Shown piece by piece: positions 9,317-19,400 of a stretch of 64,000 bases of DNA. Origin of the DNA: Rhizophagus irregularis (Eukaryota > Glomeromycota > Glomeromycetes > Glomerales > Glomeraceae). The notes beneath the pieces are model-generated. The model was not told where the DNA came from, ran no database searches, and was given only the letters and a program-made list of their open reading frames with translations. Where the stretch lies: NCBI RefSeq assembly GCF_026210795.1, contig NC_089432.1, forward strand, positions 2,356,001-2,420,000, read 5' to 3'. A program made the translations under genes and the position numbers. Numbering within the stretch: position 1 is the first letter of the stretch; every line of letters begins with the position of its first letter.

Positions 9317-10407
9317 ATGTCGCATTTAGAGAATTATTACAAATACTACAATCTCTCCGGAGTACCGGCACGAATTCTAAAAGGTGAGGAGCACTACAAC
9401 CTATATAAAAAGCCCTAAAGGAGAAGTCATCAGAGCGTCCACAAGTAGTTGTATGGAAACCAAATGCAACACATCAGGCAGATCTTGCAGAGATGCCAGT
9501 CGACCCCAAAGGATTCCACTATTTCCTCGTAGTGGTGGAAGTCGCGGGTAAACAAGTCGATGCAGAACCCCTAAAGGATAAAACTGCAAATAGGGTTCTA
9601 AACGGGTTTGTCAAAATCTACAGAAGAAATCGTATTAAGCCACCAACACACAGACTGGAGACAGATTCCGGATCAGAATTCACTAACGACCAGGTACGTG
9701 ATTTTTTCCTGAACAGCCTAGGGGTAATGATGAGGTTCGGCGAACCAGGAAGACACAAACAGCAATCATACGCTGAACGAGCCATCCAAGCAATCCAGGA
9801 ACCTCTCCTAAAACGAATGGTGGCACAGGAGTTGAAGACCGGGGTGACATCCGTGGAATGGTCAGAAGATTTCCGTGATGTAGTTAATAAAATAGATGAA
9901 ATCTGGCAGAGAAATCCCCCAGACATTCCGACAGGGTCACCCAAAGTGTCAAAAAAGACAGAACTTCTCTCTGAAGGAACACATGTCCGAGTCAAGTTAG
10001 ACGAACCTATTTCAGTACTCGGGAATAAACTCCATGGAAAATTTCGTACAGGTGACATAAGATGGAATCCCAATATCCGTGTCATCAAAAAAATGATCCT
10101 CTCACCCGAACAGCCTCCTACGTATCTTCTTGATGGACCACACGGGCGTCTAGGTGTATCCAGATGTGCGTACACCCGAAAAGAGTTGCAGATTGTTCCA
10201 GAAAATGAACATCCCCCACCTGACTCCGTGATAAGAGGGCAACCCGAAAGATTTGTACCTGAGCGGATACTCCGGCATCGCATCAGGAAGGGTCAAGACC
10301 AGTATCTAGTCAAGTGGGAACGATACCCAGATACCGAAGCCACTTGGGAACCCGCTGACCGGTTGGAGGAGGATGTCCCTGCCTTAATCCGCAAATTTTG
10401 GGAATAA
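9317..10407 (+). CDS. rve integrase with C-terminal chromodomain (with a -1 shift)
   Basis: This is a retroviral-type integrase of the Polinton kind. Catalytic residues can be read as D in HQADLAEMP, D in ETDSGSEF and E in QQSYAERAIQ, with the Polinton-like DAEPLKDKT stretch. A chromodomain ends the protein (QYLVKWERYPDTEATWEPADRL), which may target chromatin marks. The long ORF has its first ATG at 9493, after the first catalytic D. The true N-terminus appears to start at ATG 9317 in another frame (MSHLENYYKYYNLSGVPAR). It joins by a -1 shift at 9406-9412, where AAAAAG is followed by an in-frame CCC TAA. This may be programmed frameshifting or a one-base deletion. Confidence 0.85.
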
Positions 10408-10421
10408 AAAATAAATATTCC

Positions 10422-11171
10422 CTATTTTTTGTCTCCTCGATTCACATCAGAAACTATCGGGATAAAAACATTCTTCTCATTACAAGTAAGGGCGATATGT
10501 TCACGTGATTCATGGACATCATAATTGTAACGTTTCAGACACGTCCGGCTCAATCCAATCTCCCTATGCTTGTAATCGCTTAAAACCGCGAGATTCTCAG
10601 TGATTACACAATCAGGGGTTAGTTTGATTGACACACCTTTTACCATGCCGAATGTCCTACCAGAACCCGGAGCGCCAGATATGTTATGTGTAATACTCTT
10701 GTCGATATCCAACCCTAATTCTTCAGCGGCTTCCCTCTGAATAAAAGACGCGTTAGCACAAGTGTCTGCTAAACACTGAATTGCTATCCCATTGACCTTC
10801 CCATCCAGCGCTAAAAGATCTTTAGTATTCTCCAAACGAGCTATGTCAATATCCATCGGGTCATCTTCCCTGATATCCTCTTCTTGTTTTTCCTCAACTA
10901 GGTCTTCCGGAATCTCCGTACTTTTACGAGCAGACTTTAATTCTTCCCGAAGAATCTCGCGGAGTAATTTTCTAAAATCTGCAGACCTTAATAAACTTAA
11001 TGAATCATTTTTGGTGACGGCTTTTATAAGTGTGGGCTTACTACTAGTAACCTTCACAGGAATCTTAATAGGAGTCATTTTAACTGATTTTTTTGGAACA
11101 GATTTAAGAAGTTTCGAGATACTTACACCCTTATCCGAGTTTACTTTTTTTTTGTACTTCGAACTGCACAA
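10422..11171 (-). CDS. retropepsin-like aspartic protease, -1 frame relative to Gag
   Basis: The protease core is VNGIAIQCLADTCANASFI, where ADTCANASF corresponds to the DTGA active-site box of retropepsins. It is followed by hydrophobic strands (GVSIKLTPDCVITENLAVL) and a highly basic N-terminal linker (KKVNSDKGVSISK, KSVKMTPIK). There is no ATG start. The frame is entered from the Gag-like ORF through the slippery heptamer A AAA AAG at 11144-11150, giving a Gag-Pro fusion as in retroelements. It could also be decayed. It lies tail to tail with the integrase (14 bp apart). In the element it would be the candidate maturation protease. Confidence 0.72.
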   Translation of the reverse strand: MCSSKYKKKVNSDKGVSISKLLKSVPKKSVKMTPIKIPVKVTSSKPTLIKAVTKNDSLSLLRSADFRKLLREILREELKSARKSTEIPEDLVEEKQEEDIREDDPMDIDIARLENTKDLLALDGKVNGIAIQCLADTCANASFIQREAAEELGLDIDKSITHNISGAPGSGRTFGMVKGVSIKLTPDCVITENLAVLSDYKHREIGLSRTCLKRYNYDVHESREHIALTCNEKNVFIPIVSDVNRGDKK

Positions 11172-12699
11172 ATCCGAAAACCACCTTCCTCATCGGGAAC
11201 AATTTTCAAGTCATCAAAACTCGCGGTATTAGTATCAATATCCATAGCATCATCATTAAGATCGAGGTTTCTCATTGCTCGGGCTAATTCCAGATCATCG
11301 CGTCTATCTTTAGCCTTCTGAAGTCTCTTTGGAAATCTTTTAGACGTCTCATATCCCATAATAAGATCAATAACATGTTGATCATCCTCACTAGTCCACT
11401 CAGGAGCATCAGGGTCACCAGGGTCATCACCAAAATCATGATCTACATAACCATCATCCCAATCAGGATCCTGATGATCCTGAACAACGCGTGGCCGTGG
11501 CTTTGGCCGAACAGGTTTAATCTGTTGTCTATAGACCGGTGGTTTACGAACTGGCTTAGATGCTTGTAATTGTTTAAATTGTGCCTGGAAATTCTTGGTA
11601 AGTTCCTCGGCCTGCGCCTTGAGCAATTCTTGTAATCGTTCTTGAGTAATAACGTCTGTCGACCTTTGTATTACAGCACCTTCGTGTGGAGTCACGGGAT
11701 GAGTATAGCCAGCCAATTCCTCTTTTTTAGCCTTTTCAATACCCTGGCGCCTTTGTAATCCATAGAACATTTCACCCTTTCGTCGCTCAAGATCACTCAA
11801 TCTATCGATTAATATATTAAGAGGCGCCGCCCCGATTCTGGAAGCTTCAATAACGTTTTCCGGCAAAAGTCCTCTATAGAACTGGTCAGTAACCATAATT
11901 CGATTATATCCTACAATATCCCCAGCCCTCTCAACTCGCTTATAGTAAGATCGAACAGGTTCACCTTGTTCCTGGTAAAGATTACTAAATCGTATCTGAA
12001 GTCTTTCTTCCACGACGGTTGGAAAATTTGTACGCATATGCATAAATGCTTGATCCAGGAGAATCCCCTGTAAGACTATTGGTTGATTCTGGACAGCAGC
12101 ATTAAATGGACCTCCATGATTTCCCAACCCATTAACGGGTTGATGAGTAGGACGTCCGCCCGCACGCCTCCACTGCTCTTCAACTTTAAAATTCGTTCTA
12201 ACGATATCAGCGCGTGATGGGAAAAATGCATCTCCAACGGTTACCGCCGCATTACCTGCAACCCTTGAATATACATCAGCATCAGACCCGGGTAAGTAAG
12301 TACCAACATGTAATCCATTAGCAACCTCAGGAACAGCTAAAGCTCTGAACGCTCGGCGAGTAGCACCGGCTCCACCATTTGCAGCAGCCACTAACCGAAT
12401 ATTCGAGAGTTCCCAATTTTTTCCAGTAAGTTCTGCATCAAACCACCTCGCCGCTTCATCTCTCATACAGCTACGAAGAACCCCATCACTCGCACCCGAC
12501 CAGGAGGCGCACCGGCATCGTCCAATGGATCAATACCAACGGTATTAATATACCCTAAAAAGTTATCAATAAAAAGATTAAGATCTTCATCTTCCCGACC
12601 ATGAAATATGGGGGCAGCTATACCAACGGCAGCCATATCGTATTTTGTGGATGGTTGAGAGGAGGTGGAGGAAGGTTCAATTGTCTGATCCGAAACCAT
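11141..12699 (-). CDS. Gag-like protein (two overlapping frames)
   Basis: This resembles Ty3-type Gag. The first part (ATG 12699) has APIFHGREDEDLNLFIDNFL and the second (from 12466) LRSCMRDEAARWFDAELTG. A central capsid-like segment has LQIRFSNLYQEQGEPVRSYY, FYRGLLPENV and ILIDRLSDLERRK. The C-terminal part is Pro/Arg-rich and acidic, and no CCHC knuckle is seen. The two parts are offset by -1 near 12470-12480 (the ATGGGGTTCTTCGTAGC region), so this is either a frameshift signal or a lesion. The end carries the slippery run feeding the protease. In a Polinton-like setting, Gag could replace the missing jelly-roll capsid; that is inference. Confidence 0.65.
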
Positions 12700-13322
12700 T
12701 GTACTTGGATACGCAGAGCGGCTATTTGTTGGAAAAGTCGATTCCTAAGACGTCCCAATGTCCGAATTCCAAAAAGAACCCGATTATTGGCATATACAAG
12801 CCGATTTCGTGCCACATCACGCTCGCCTATAGCTCTATTACGTTCACCTATAGCTCTATTACGTTCTCCTCTCATAAGATTATATTGCTGCTGAAGACGA
12901 CGATTAGTCGTCCGCATACCACCAAACTCACGTTCCAATTCAGCCAAATTAGCTTCTAAACTAGTAATAGTATCTTGTACGTTATTTAGCTCATCTTGTG
13001 TAAGACCTAACAAACCCGTTTGAACCTCGAGTTCATCTTGTAATTCATCACGTTCTTTTCGAGATCGATCGCGTTCCGCTTTTAATATATCGCGTTCTTC
13101 GTATGTTTCTCTACAGCGATGAATTAATAAATTAAGAGCATGTTTAAGACGATGGTTTGCATTTTGTACATCTCGATTAACAACCATGCGATCACTGACA
13201 GTTAAAAAATCTGTTAGATCCTTAATTACCGCAACTAATGGTATATTATTCATATCACGCAAATCCCTAGGAGGCGGTCCAGTAGGCTCTGAAGGAGTAT
13301 AAATTGCAATTGGTGTCGACAT
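12618..13322 (-). CDS. coiled-coil structural-type protein
   Basis: This 234-residue protein is dominated by a long coiled coil (about residues 65-200), with heptads such as RDILKAERDRSRKERDELQD and ITSLEANLAELEREFGG. A tandem GERNRAI repeat follows. The N-terminus is Pro-rich. Its end overlaps the first Gag-like frame by about 80 bp in another frame (again -1), so it might form the N-terminal extension of the Gag protein by a further frameshift, or be separate. It is divergent from the ATPase with only 31 bp between the ATGs, so the two must share a promoter region. No enzymatic motif is seen. Confidence 0.7.
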   Translation of the reverse strand: MSTPIAIYTPSEPTGPPPRDLRDMNNIPLVAVIKDLTDFLTVSDRMVVNRDVQNANHRLKHALNLLIHRCRETYEERDILKAERDRSRKERDELQDELEVQTGLLGLTQDELNNVQDTITSLEANLAELEREFGGMRTTNRRLQQQYNLMRGERNRAIGERNRAIGERDVARNRLVYANNRVLFGIRTLGRLRNRLFQQIAALRIQVQWFRIRQLNLPPPPLNHPQNTIWLPLV

Positions 13323-13353
13323 CGTATTTAAACTAAGATAGAATAAAATTCAA

Positions 13354-14577
13354 ATGGATCTTTATGTATACAATTTGGACGAGTACACGACCGACTCGAG
13401 ACAGGGTAATGAGTTTGCCCCATCATGGCCTTTCCGTCTTGCCGTAGCAGGAAGTTCTGACTCGGGTAAGACAACTATGATTATTAATTTGTTAATGGGA
13501 GACAAGAAGGCAAAGGAGGATGGCGAAAGGTACATATTATGTGATGCGGTAATTCTAGTTGGCAGATACCTCGATGAACCGAAGTGGGCAGTCGTACGTG
13601 ATTTTTTCAAAGAAGAAGAAATTCCGTTTACCGCAGTATCCCATAGTGAGATTCCAAATGTTAAGGACTTCAACTCCACCCAGGCTACTGTGGTAATCTT
13701 CGAGGATTTGATGGATGCGCCTAAAAAAACCCAGGATCTCATCACTGGATTTTTTACACACGGGCGTCACAAAAATATCTCGTGTATCTATGTGGCCCAA
13801 AGATTCTTTACCATTCCCAAGGCTATTCGTGAAAATGTGAATTATATTTCCCTACATGGAGGTCACGGAAGTTTGACCGATACTAAGAGGATCATCCGCC
13901 AGTATACAGAAGAATCGGAGTCACTAGCTCCAGTAATCGATGACCTTACTCTACAACGCGAATTTATAGTATTTGATCTTAGAAGATCCAAGAGCGATCC
14001 GTTATCTATTCGGGTTAGATGGGATACTAGTCTCAGTTCGATCACCGATCAATCTCAGTTCGATCCTAGTTCGATCTCAGTTCAATCCCCGTTCGATCCG
14101 AGTTTGAACCCAGTTCGATCAAAGTTCAATCCGAGTTTGAACCCAGTTCGATCAAAGTTTAGTTCCTATGGCCAGAAAGCCGTAGCTGAAGCAAAAAAGT
14201 CCTCCCAGCTAATCGAGTTTGCTCGGGAATATCCATCGCCTAAAGAGAGAAAACACCTTCTCGTATCTGGTGTTATAGCTAAGAACGCAGATACCTGGAT
14301 TAAGTACGTCTTTCGGGAAGCCTACGGACTATCTGGTAAAACCCTGGGATCAGACTTCCAAAACTTCTTAGCGAAAGTACGGGATAGGACCACGAAGACT
14401 GAAATTCCAAAACCTGAGACCGTAAAGGAGTTATTCTCCCGATATGAAGTCCTGAAGTCTAGTCACCCTTTGGATAATAAAAAATTAATAGAAGGCATCG
14501 GGGTCCTTTTACAGATCTTTTCTAAGGGTCATATGGACCGTCGAGCATTACGAGTAGGGATCAATAGTATTTTGTAA
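13354..14577 (+). CDS. A32/FtsK-HerA-type genome-packaging ATPase
   Basis: This 407-residue P-loop ATPase has Walker A GSSDSGKT at residues 33-40 and Walker B TVVIFEDLMD near residue 115. It also has the viral packaging-ATPase signature IYVAQRFFTIPKAIREN near residue 150. In Polintons and large DNA viruses this enzyme pumps DNA into capsids. After the ATPase core lies a low-complexity linker of FDPS/NPVRSKF repeats (residues about 228-268, with an exact 30-bp direct repeat at DNA level). An extra C-terminal helical domain of about 130 residues follows that I do not recognise. Its presence argues that the element makes, or recently made, particles. Confidence 0.88.
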   Translation: MDLYVYNLDEYTTDSRQGNEFAPSWPFRLAVAGSSDSGKTTMIINLLMGDKKAKEDGERYILCDAVILVGRYLDEPKWAVVRDFFKEEEIPFTAVSHSEIPNVKDFNSTQATVVIFEDLMDAPKKTQDLITGFFTHGRHKNISCIYVAQRFFTIPKAIRENVNYISLHGGHGSLTDTKRIIRQYTEESESLAPVIDDLTLQREFIVFDLRRSKSDPLSIRVRWDTSLSSITDQSQFDPSSISVQSPFDPSLNPVRSKFNPSLNPVRSKFSSYGQKAVAEAKKSSQLIEFAREYPSPKERKHLLVSGVIAKNADTWIKYVFREAYGLSGKTLGSDFQNFLAKVRDRTTKTEIPKPETVKELFSRYEVLKSSHPLDNKKLIEGIGVLLQIFSKGHMDRRALRVGINSIL

Positions 14578-14590
14578 GAATCTGGTTGCT

Positions 14591-15142
14591 TTAGCAACCC
14601 ATCTCGCGAAGTTTTTCCGCAGAAGCCCTAAGAATCATGGCACTTTTTTTACGTCCTTCGAAGTCAATCCGTAGCATCCTAGCTTTTAATCCAATAGCTC
14701 CTAAGGCTCGAGAAGCAAAGTTCTTAGTCATCGGATTTCTTACATGATTTACATAGTTCTCATAGAATGTAGTAAAGGGTTCATCAATACCATCCGGATA
14801 TGTATTCCGTAAGAACTGATATAAGGCAATTTCCCCACTGTCACATCCAATGGCTATAAGCTGTTCAAGAAGCCACTTCCTAGTATCCTCGTATGAATCT
14901 CCGTCCATAATTTTCATATCTAGTCTTTGTGTGAATAATTGCGTAAAATCCGCATTACTTGCCCGACGGATAATCTGGACCAACTTATCCCTGGCAAGTC
15001 CCAAGGCTTGTAAAGGTTCACTCTCGTCACCAATCTTCTTTATAATCTGTCTATACAACACGCTGGATAATCCTCTATATGCCGCTTTTGCAGAGAATAC
15101 TCCACAGTTCTGACACTGGTTTATTACGATTGATGTTGACAT
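14591..15142 (-). CDS. unknown helical protein with N-terminal cysteine pair
   Basis: This 184-residue protein opens MSTSIVINQCQNCGVFS, so it has a CxxC pair near the N-terminus but no second pair. The rest is helical (LQALGLARDKLVQIIRRAS, IALYQFLRNTYPDGID). I recognise no family. The ATG at 15142 is chosen because the longer frame would need a GTG start. The TTAAAGAT-like motif lies about 65 bp upstream. It is convergent with the ATPase gene (13 bp apart). A structural or core role is possible but unsupported. Confidence 0.65.
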   Translation of the reverse strand: MSTSIVINQCQNCGVFSAKAAYRGLSSVLYRQIIKKIGDESEPLQALGLARDKLVQIIRRASNADFTQLFTQRLDMKIMDGDSYEDTRKWLLEQLIAIGCDSGEIALYQFLRNTYPDGIDEPFTTFYENYVNHVRNPMTKNFASRALGAIGLKARMLRIDFEGRKKSAMILRASAEKLREMGC

Positions 15143-15303
15143 GGCTATCTTTCTTTGATTATTCGCTCGCTTAGTATCCTTCACAATCTTTTTTATATAT
15201 TGTTATCTTTAAATACCTGTCATTTGTATAAAAAAAAAATAACTGGCATTAAGGGATCAACCGTTGGAAAGACCGGAAGACCAGAGGACCGGAGGACTCA
15301 CCA

Positions 15304-15888
15304 TTAGGAAGCGCAGTCCTTGCACAACTTGTCCGTTAAGTCACTTGGGCTTACAGGCATGAGACATTCCCTACACAACTCAATATTAAGCTCTGCAAGT
15401 CTCGGGGCATGGTCCTCCAAAGTTCGTGGATGACCGGAAGGACCGGAGGAAGGTGTCCCGTTAGTCGTATTCTGCTGTAAGATAAAATCATCATATTCAT
15501 CTTGGTCAGCTTGAATAGCGGCTCTGATTTGTTGTATATTATTGAAAGTTAACCGCTGGCCATCAAGATTTTCCTCATTATAGCGTGTTTCATTGATGAT
15601 TTCATCTATAAGCTCCTCCTCTTCAGAATGAACAAGGTAGTAGTCCTCAACTACCTCGTAGTCACTCTCAACCAGTCTATGATACGTTCTAGTACCGTGT
15701 TGAATATAGCGTCCTGTATCTGTATTTAAATATACAGGTTGTTCCTGGGGTGGAGGCGGTACGGTTTGTCTACGGACAAGCCTTCCATCGATATAATCAT
15801 GGGATTCCATAACTATTCGATTAAAGGTATCTCCACCAACACGGATTGGACGTCCGGTTATAGGATTAGTTATATAAGGGTATGACAT
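15304..15888 (-). CDS. 2-cysteine-adaptor-like protein with C-terminal zinc ribbon
   Basis: The N-terminus reads NPITGRPIRVGGDTFNRI. This is the NPxTGRxIxxGGxxYxxL signature of the 2-cysteine adaptor domain found in large DNA viruses (iridoviruses, giant viruses), although the flanking cysteines are absent. A second, weaker copy follows at residues about 53-73 (NTDTGRYIQHGTRTYHRLV). The middle is acidic, and the C-terminus has two CxxC pairs (CRECLMPV, CKDC) typical of a zinc ribbon. In large viruses this domain is attached to many proteins and is thought to mediate protein binding. The promoter-like motif (15925-15932) lies between this gene and the inserted LINE. Confidence 0.7.
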   Translation of the reverse strand: MSYPYITNPITGRPIRVGGDTFNRIVMESHDYIDGRLVRRQTVPPPPQEQPVYLNTDTGRYIQHGTRTYHRLVESDYEVVEDYYLVHSEEEELIDEIINETRYNEENLDGQRLTFNNIQQIRAAIQADQDEYDDFILQQNTTNGTPSSGPSGHPRTLEDHAPRLAELNIELCRECLMPVSPSDLTDKLCKDCAS

Positions 15889-16242
15889 GTCTTTTTTCTG
15901 TACGTGTCTACATACCTAATTGTTATCTTCAATTTACAATAACCAAGTGACATCGTCATCAGTCCTTGTCAAGGCAAATATGGCATAGTAGCCTTTATCT
16001 TTATTAAAATTATTTAACGAACTTACAAAAAAATAAAATAAAATTTTCAAAGTACAAAAAAGAAAAATAAAATTAACTAAAAACAAAACTATATAGTCTC
16101 CAAAACAGTAATAAAGCTATAAAATTAATTCAAAAAGGAAAAAATCGCATAACACTAAAACTATCCTGATCCCCCGCCTAGATATATTCCAACCTAAGAA
16201 GAAGCAACTATGCAAGCAAACTAACGAACAATGCGCCCATTA

Positions 16243-16482
16243 TTAAAATCGACACACCACCCTGCTAAAGCTGTTAGTAAGTTGCACCGTTAGACGACCC
16301 ATAAAACCCGAATAGTGATTAAACCAAGGCAAACCATATTTCATCGAGTTCTTTAAATAATCAACGTCGGAGTCACGTGCGGCGTCGGAAAGGGTCGGAG
16401 GAGGTAAAGTTGAGAAAGGTAAGTACGTAGACTTTGGCAAATTTGAAGGCCGAGAAAGTTTAAGTTTTTGAGTGATGTTCAT
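16243..16482 (-). CDS. short ORF downstream of LINE ORF2
   Basis: This 79-residue ORF begins 9 bp after the ORF2 stop. It has no recognised domain (Pro/Ser/Leu-rich start, then LKNSMKYGLPWFNHYSGFMG). It may be just 3' untranslated sequence. Confidence 0.2.
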   Translation of the reverse strand: MNITQKLKLSRPSNLPKSTYLPFSTLPPPTLSDAARDSDVDYLKNSMKYGLPWFNHYSGFMGRLTVQLTNSFSRVVCRF

Positions 16483-16491
16483 CGCATTTTC

Positions 16492-19400
16492 CTATTTAGA
16501 TTTGTCATAGGAACGCGGTAGCCAAATTCGTTTTCTGATCTTTTGGATAAAGTGATTGTGGATGGCAGAGATAACCTTCATCGCAGAATTACGTGGGATA
16601 GAAAGTTCTTCAAAAATTTCAACAAAGGATTTCGGAAGGCAGCCACGGACAAGGCTATATGAAGTCCAATTTGAAGAAGAAAAGGACCAACAAGGAAGAG
16701 ATTTAAATTTGTTAATAAGTAAAGAGGGATCTTTCTTAACGAGATCACCAGCTTCTTGAAGTTTGTTGATAAAATGATGTTGGTAGGAGAGGAGAATCTG
16801 TTCCATAGCAATTCGTCTACATTTGCACATAAAAAGGTGCATGAAATCTTCCTTGGAGTCGAGACATGAACGACATGATAAAATGTCGATATACAAGTCC
16901 GGGCGAATTCTTTTAAGATGTTCCAAAGTAGGCAAATCTTCCAAAAAGAGTTTGAATTTGAAGGTGCGATGAGAGGAAGCATGAGCTCGAGTAAAAGAGG
17001 CATCATGTTGAGGTTCAGAATTGAGCGAAAACCAGGTAAGATCCCAATCAATCACGAAATCTGAAGTAAAAGATAAATCAATGGTGAAATTAAAACGTGA
17101 TAAACGCGTTAGTCTATGCATCCACAGCATTTGCGAATATTGCTTGAATAGGCGTCGTGGGTTGGATTCACATAAAATATCATCATATTTTAATAAGAAA
17201 TCGTGAGGAGATACTTGATCCAAATCAGAAAGAAGAACTGCTGAAGAGGAAGTATGCGCAGAATTGGCCAATGAGTCCGCGTAGTCATTGTAGAAATTAC
17301 CAGAGTGACCTTTCACTTTAACAGCCGTGACAGATAAAGATTTAGAGAAAATGAGACTTTCAATAATAGCCCAAAGTTCAAAATTGGTGGTCTTGTAATA
17401 GAGCCTACTATTGGAATAAGAAAAGGTAGCACATAGACGAAGACCATCTATGGCAGATTGAGAGTCAGTATAAATAGTGACCGTTGAGAAGGGAGGAGTG
17501 ACTGTAAGAGCAGCATGTATAGCGGCAATTTCAGCTCTTGTAGAGGAAGGCCAGTTATGAATAATTCCATGAGCGTAAGCAGCGATAGATTGGAAAAAAC
17601 CAGCGCCATCGAGGACTTGAACCCAAGACCAACCCATAGAAACCTCAGGAGTGCCAAGGTTAATTAAAGAACCATCAGTATAAAAACAATAATGGTTATT
17701 AGGAGGAGTCGCTAACGGTGAGGCAGCAAAAGCAAGAGAAGCAGCCGAGCCCAAAGAGGAAGAAAGAGAAGGAGTAGGGAGAGTAACCATCTCTACTTGT
17801 GAAAAATTAGGTTGAGTGTCCAAACGACCATAATATGATCTTACAGTTTCATCAAGGTCCACCCAAGTGAAAGGAGAAGTAATAGTAGTGGTATCATGTC
17901 TAATACGCTCCTGCGTTGTCGGGAGAATTAAAGATCTAAGAGGAGAAAGTTTTGGGATGATACATAAAGGGGTAACATCTGTAGGATTACTTTTAGTATG
18001 GGTAACCGGTATATGTTTAGAACAACCAGGACAAGGAGTGAGCGTGATAACATCATTAGGTCGAGTCACACAATCAGAAGTCCAATGGACAATCTTGCAA
18101 GAATATTGTTGTTTGCTGAGCTGTTTTCCAAATAAAGGGGAACCATCTTCGTCCAAAGACACGATCCATTTCATGGATTTTCTAGAGGAACCAAAGGCAG
18201 GAACCAAATCAACGCCTGAAGGAACGGCTTCGGAAGAGAATTGATCCAAGAGTAGAGAATTGGAATTTGGAACGGTGACATTTTGATGAATGTCATTGAA
18301 CCACTTATGCGGGAGGACTCGATGACCTTTCCTACTTGATAAGCTGGAAAGATAAACATTCCAAGTGATCATATGGGTTCCTTGAGGCGTGATAAATTGA
18401 GATAGGTAATAGAGTTGCAGACTTCTTAGACGTCGGAAATAAGAGATAAAAATCTTTGGGGTCATTATTTCAAATAAAGGCGTATGACCATCGGATACAG
18501 TAAGGTTAGGCAAAGTTGAAAGTGGAGAACATGACAACTTGAAAGGAGTGGCAGTCAGGAGAGCAATAGTGCAAGCGATATAATCCTGCTTAAAAGCAAA
18601 AAGTTTAGACCATATAGTCCAATCTTTAACTAACAACGGAGAAATAGGAATCAAAAAAGAAAATTGAATTAAACGTAATCTATAGAAAAATAAATTTTTC
18701 ATAAAAGAAGAAGAAGAATTAGCTAATAAAAATAAATTAGTTAAATGTGTTTGTGATTGGTGAAAAAATAAATTAATCAATCCCAAGCCTTGAGATAAAA
18801 ACAAAATAGAATCTGGGAGTACACGTGAAAAATTGGCCTTATGTTTAACCATGGAACGAATACTACTGGTTGCCGAGGCACATTCAGATTCGGAGAGGTG
18901 AGTGACTTGCATGCGATATTCCAATTTTGGGATAAGGACGGTGTTGTGCAAATAGACTACTTGTTTAGCAGATAATTTGGCAGGACGAACGGTAGCAGCG
19001 AAAGAGTTGCATTCTCTAGCAACTTGCTTTTTAACAAAATCGCGAGAACCAGCGACATTGAACCAGACGCCCAGGAAGCGGAAAGAGCTATTCATGGAGA
19101 TGGGCACAATAGAAATGGAAGGAACTTTGTTCAATCCAGATAAATGTAAGTCAAACACGACAGGAGAAGGTGAAGAAACTGAAGTGGAAGGCAACGAATT
19201 AGTAATTAAAACATATTTGTTGTGATTAGCGGAAGTATTATTAATTTGATAAAATTCTTCCGTAATAGAGAGCATCGATTCCATTCCGGATTTGGATGAT
19301 GAAATTAAAGTGGAATCATCCATAAAGACCAAGTTATTGATACGTAATCCATCAGAATTTGTCATAGCCAAGGGATTAGATAATAAAGAAGCATGAAGCG

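Noticed and set aside
9618-10283. Minus-strand 221-aa ORF opposite the integrase
   Set aside because: The plus strand carries the catalytic triad and chromodomain, so the antisense frame is a by-product.
12618-12894. Plus-strand Arg-rich ORF (97 aa)
   Set aside because: It is antisense to the coiled-coil gene and repetitive only because of the repeats in that gene.
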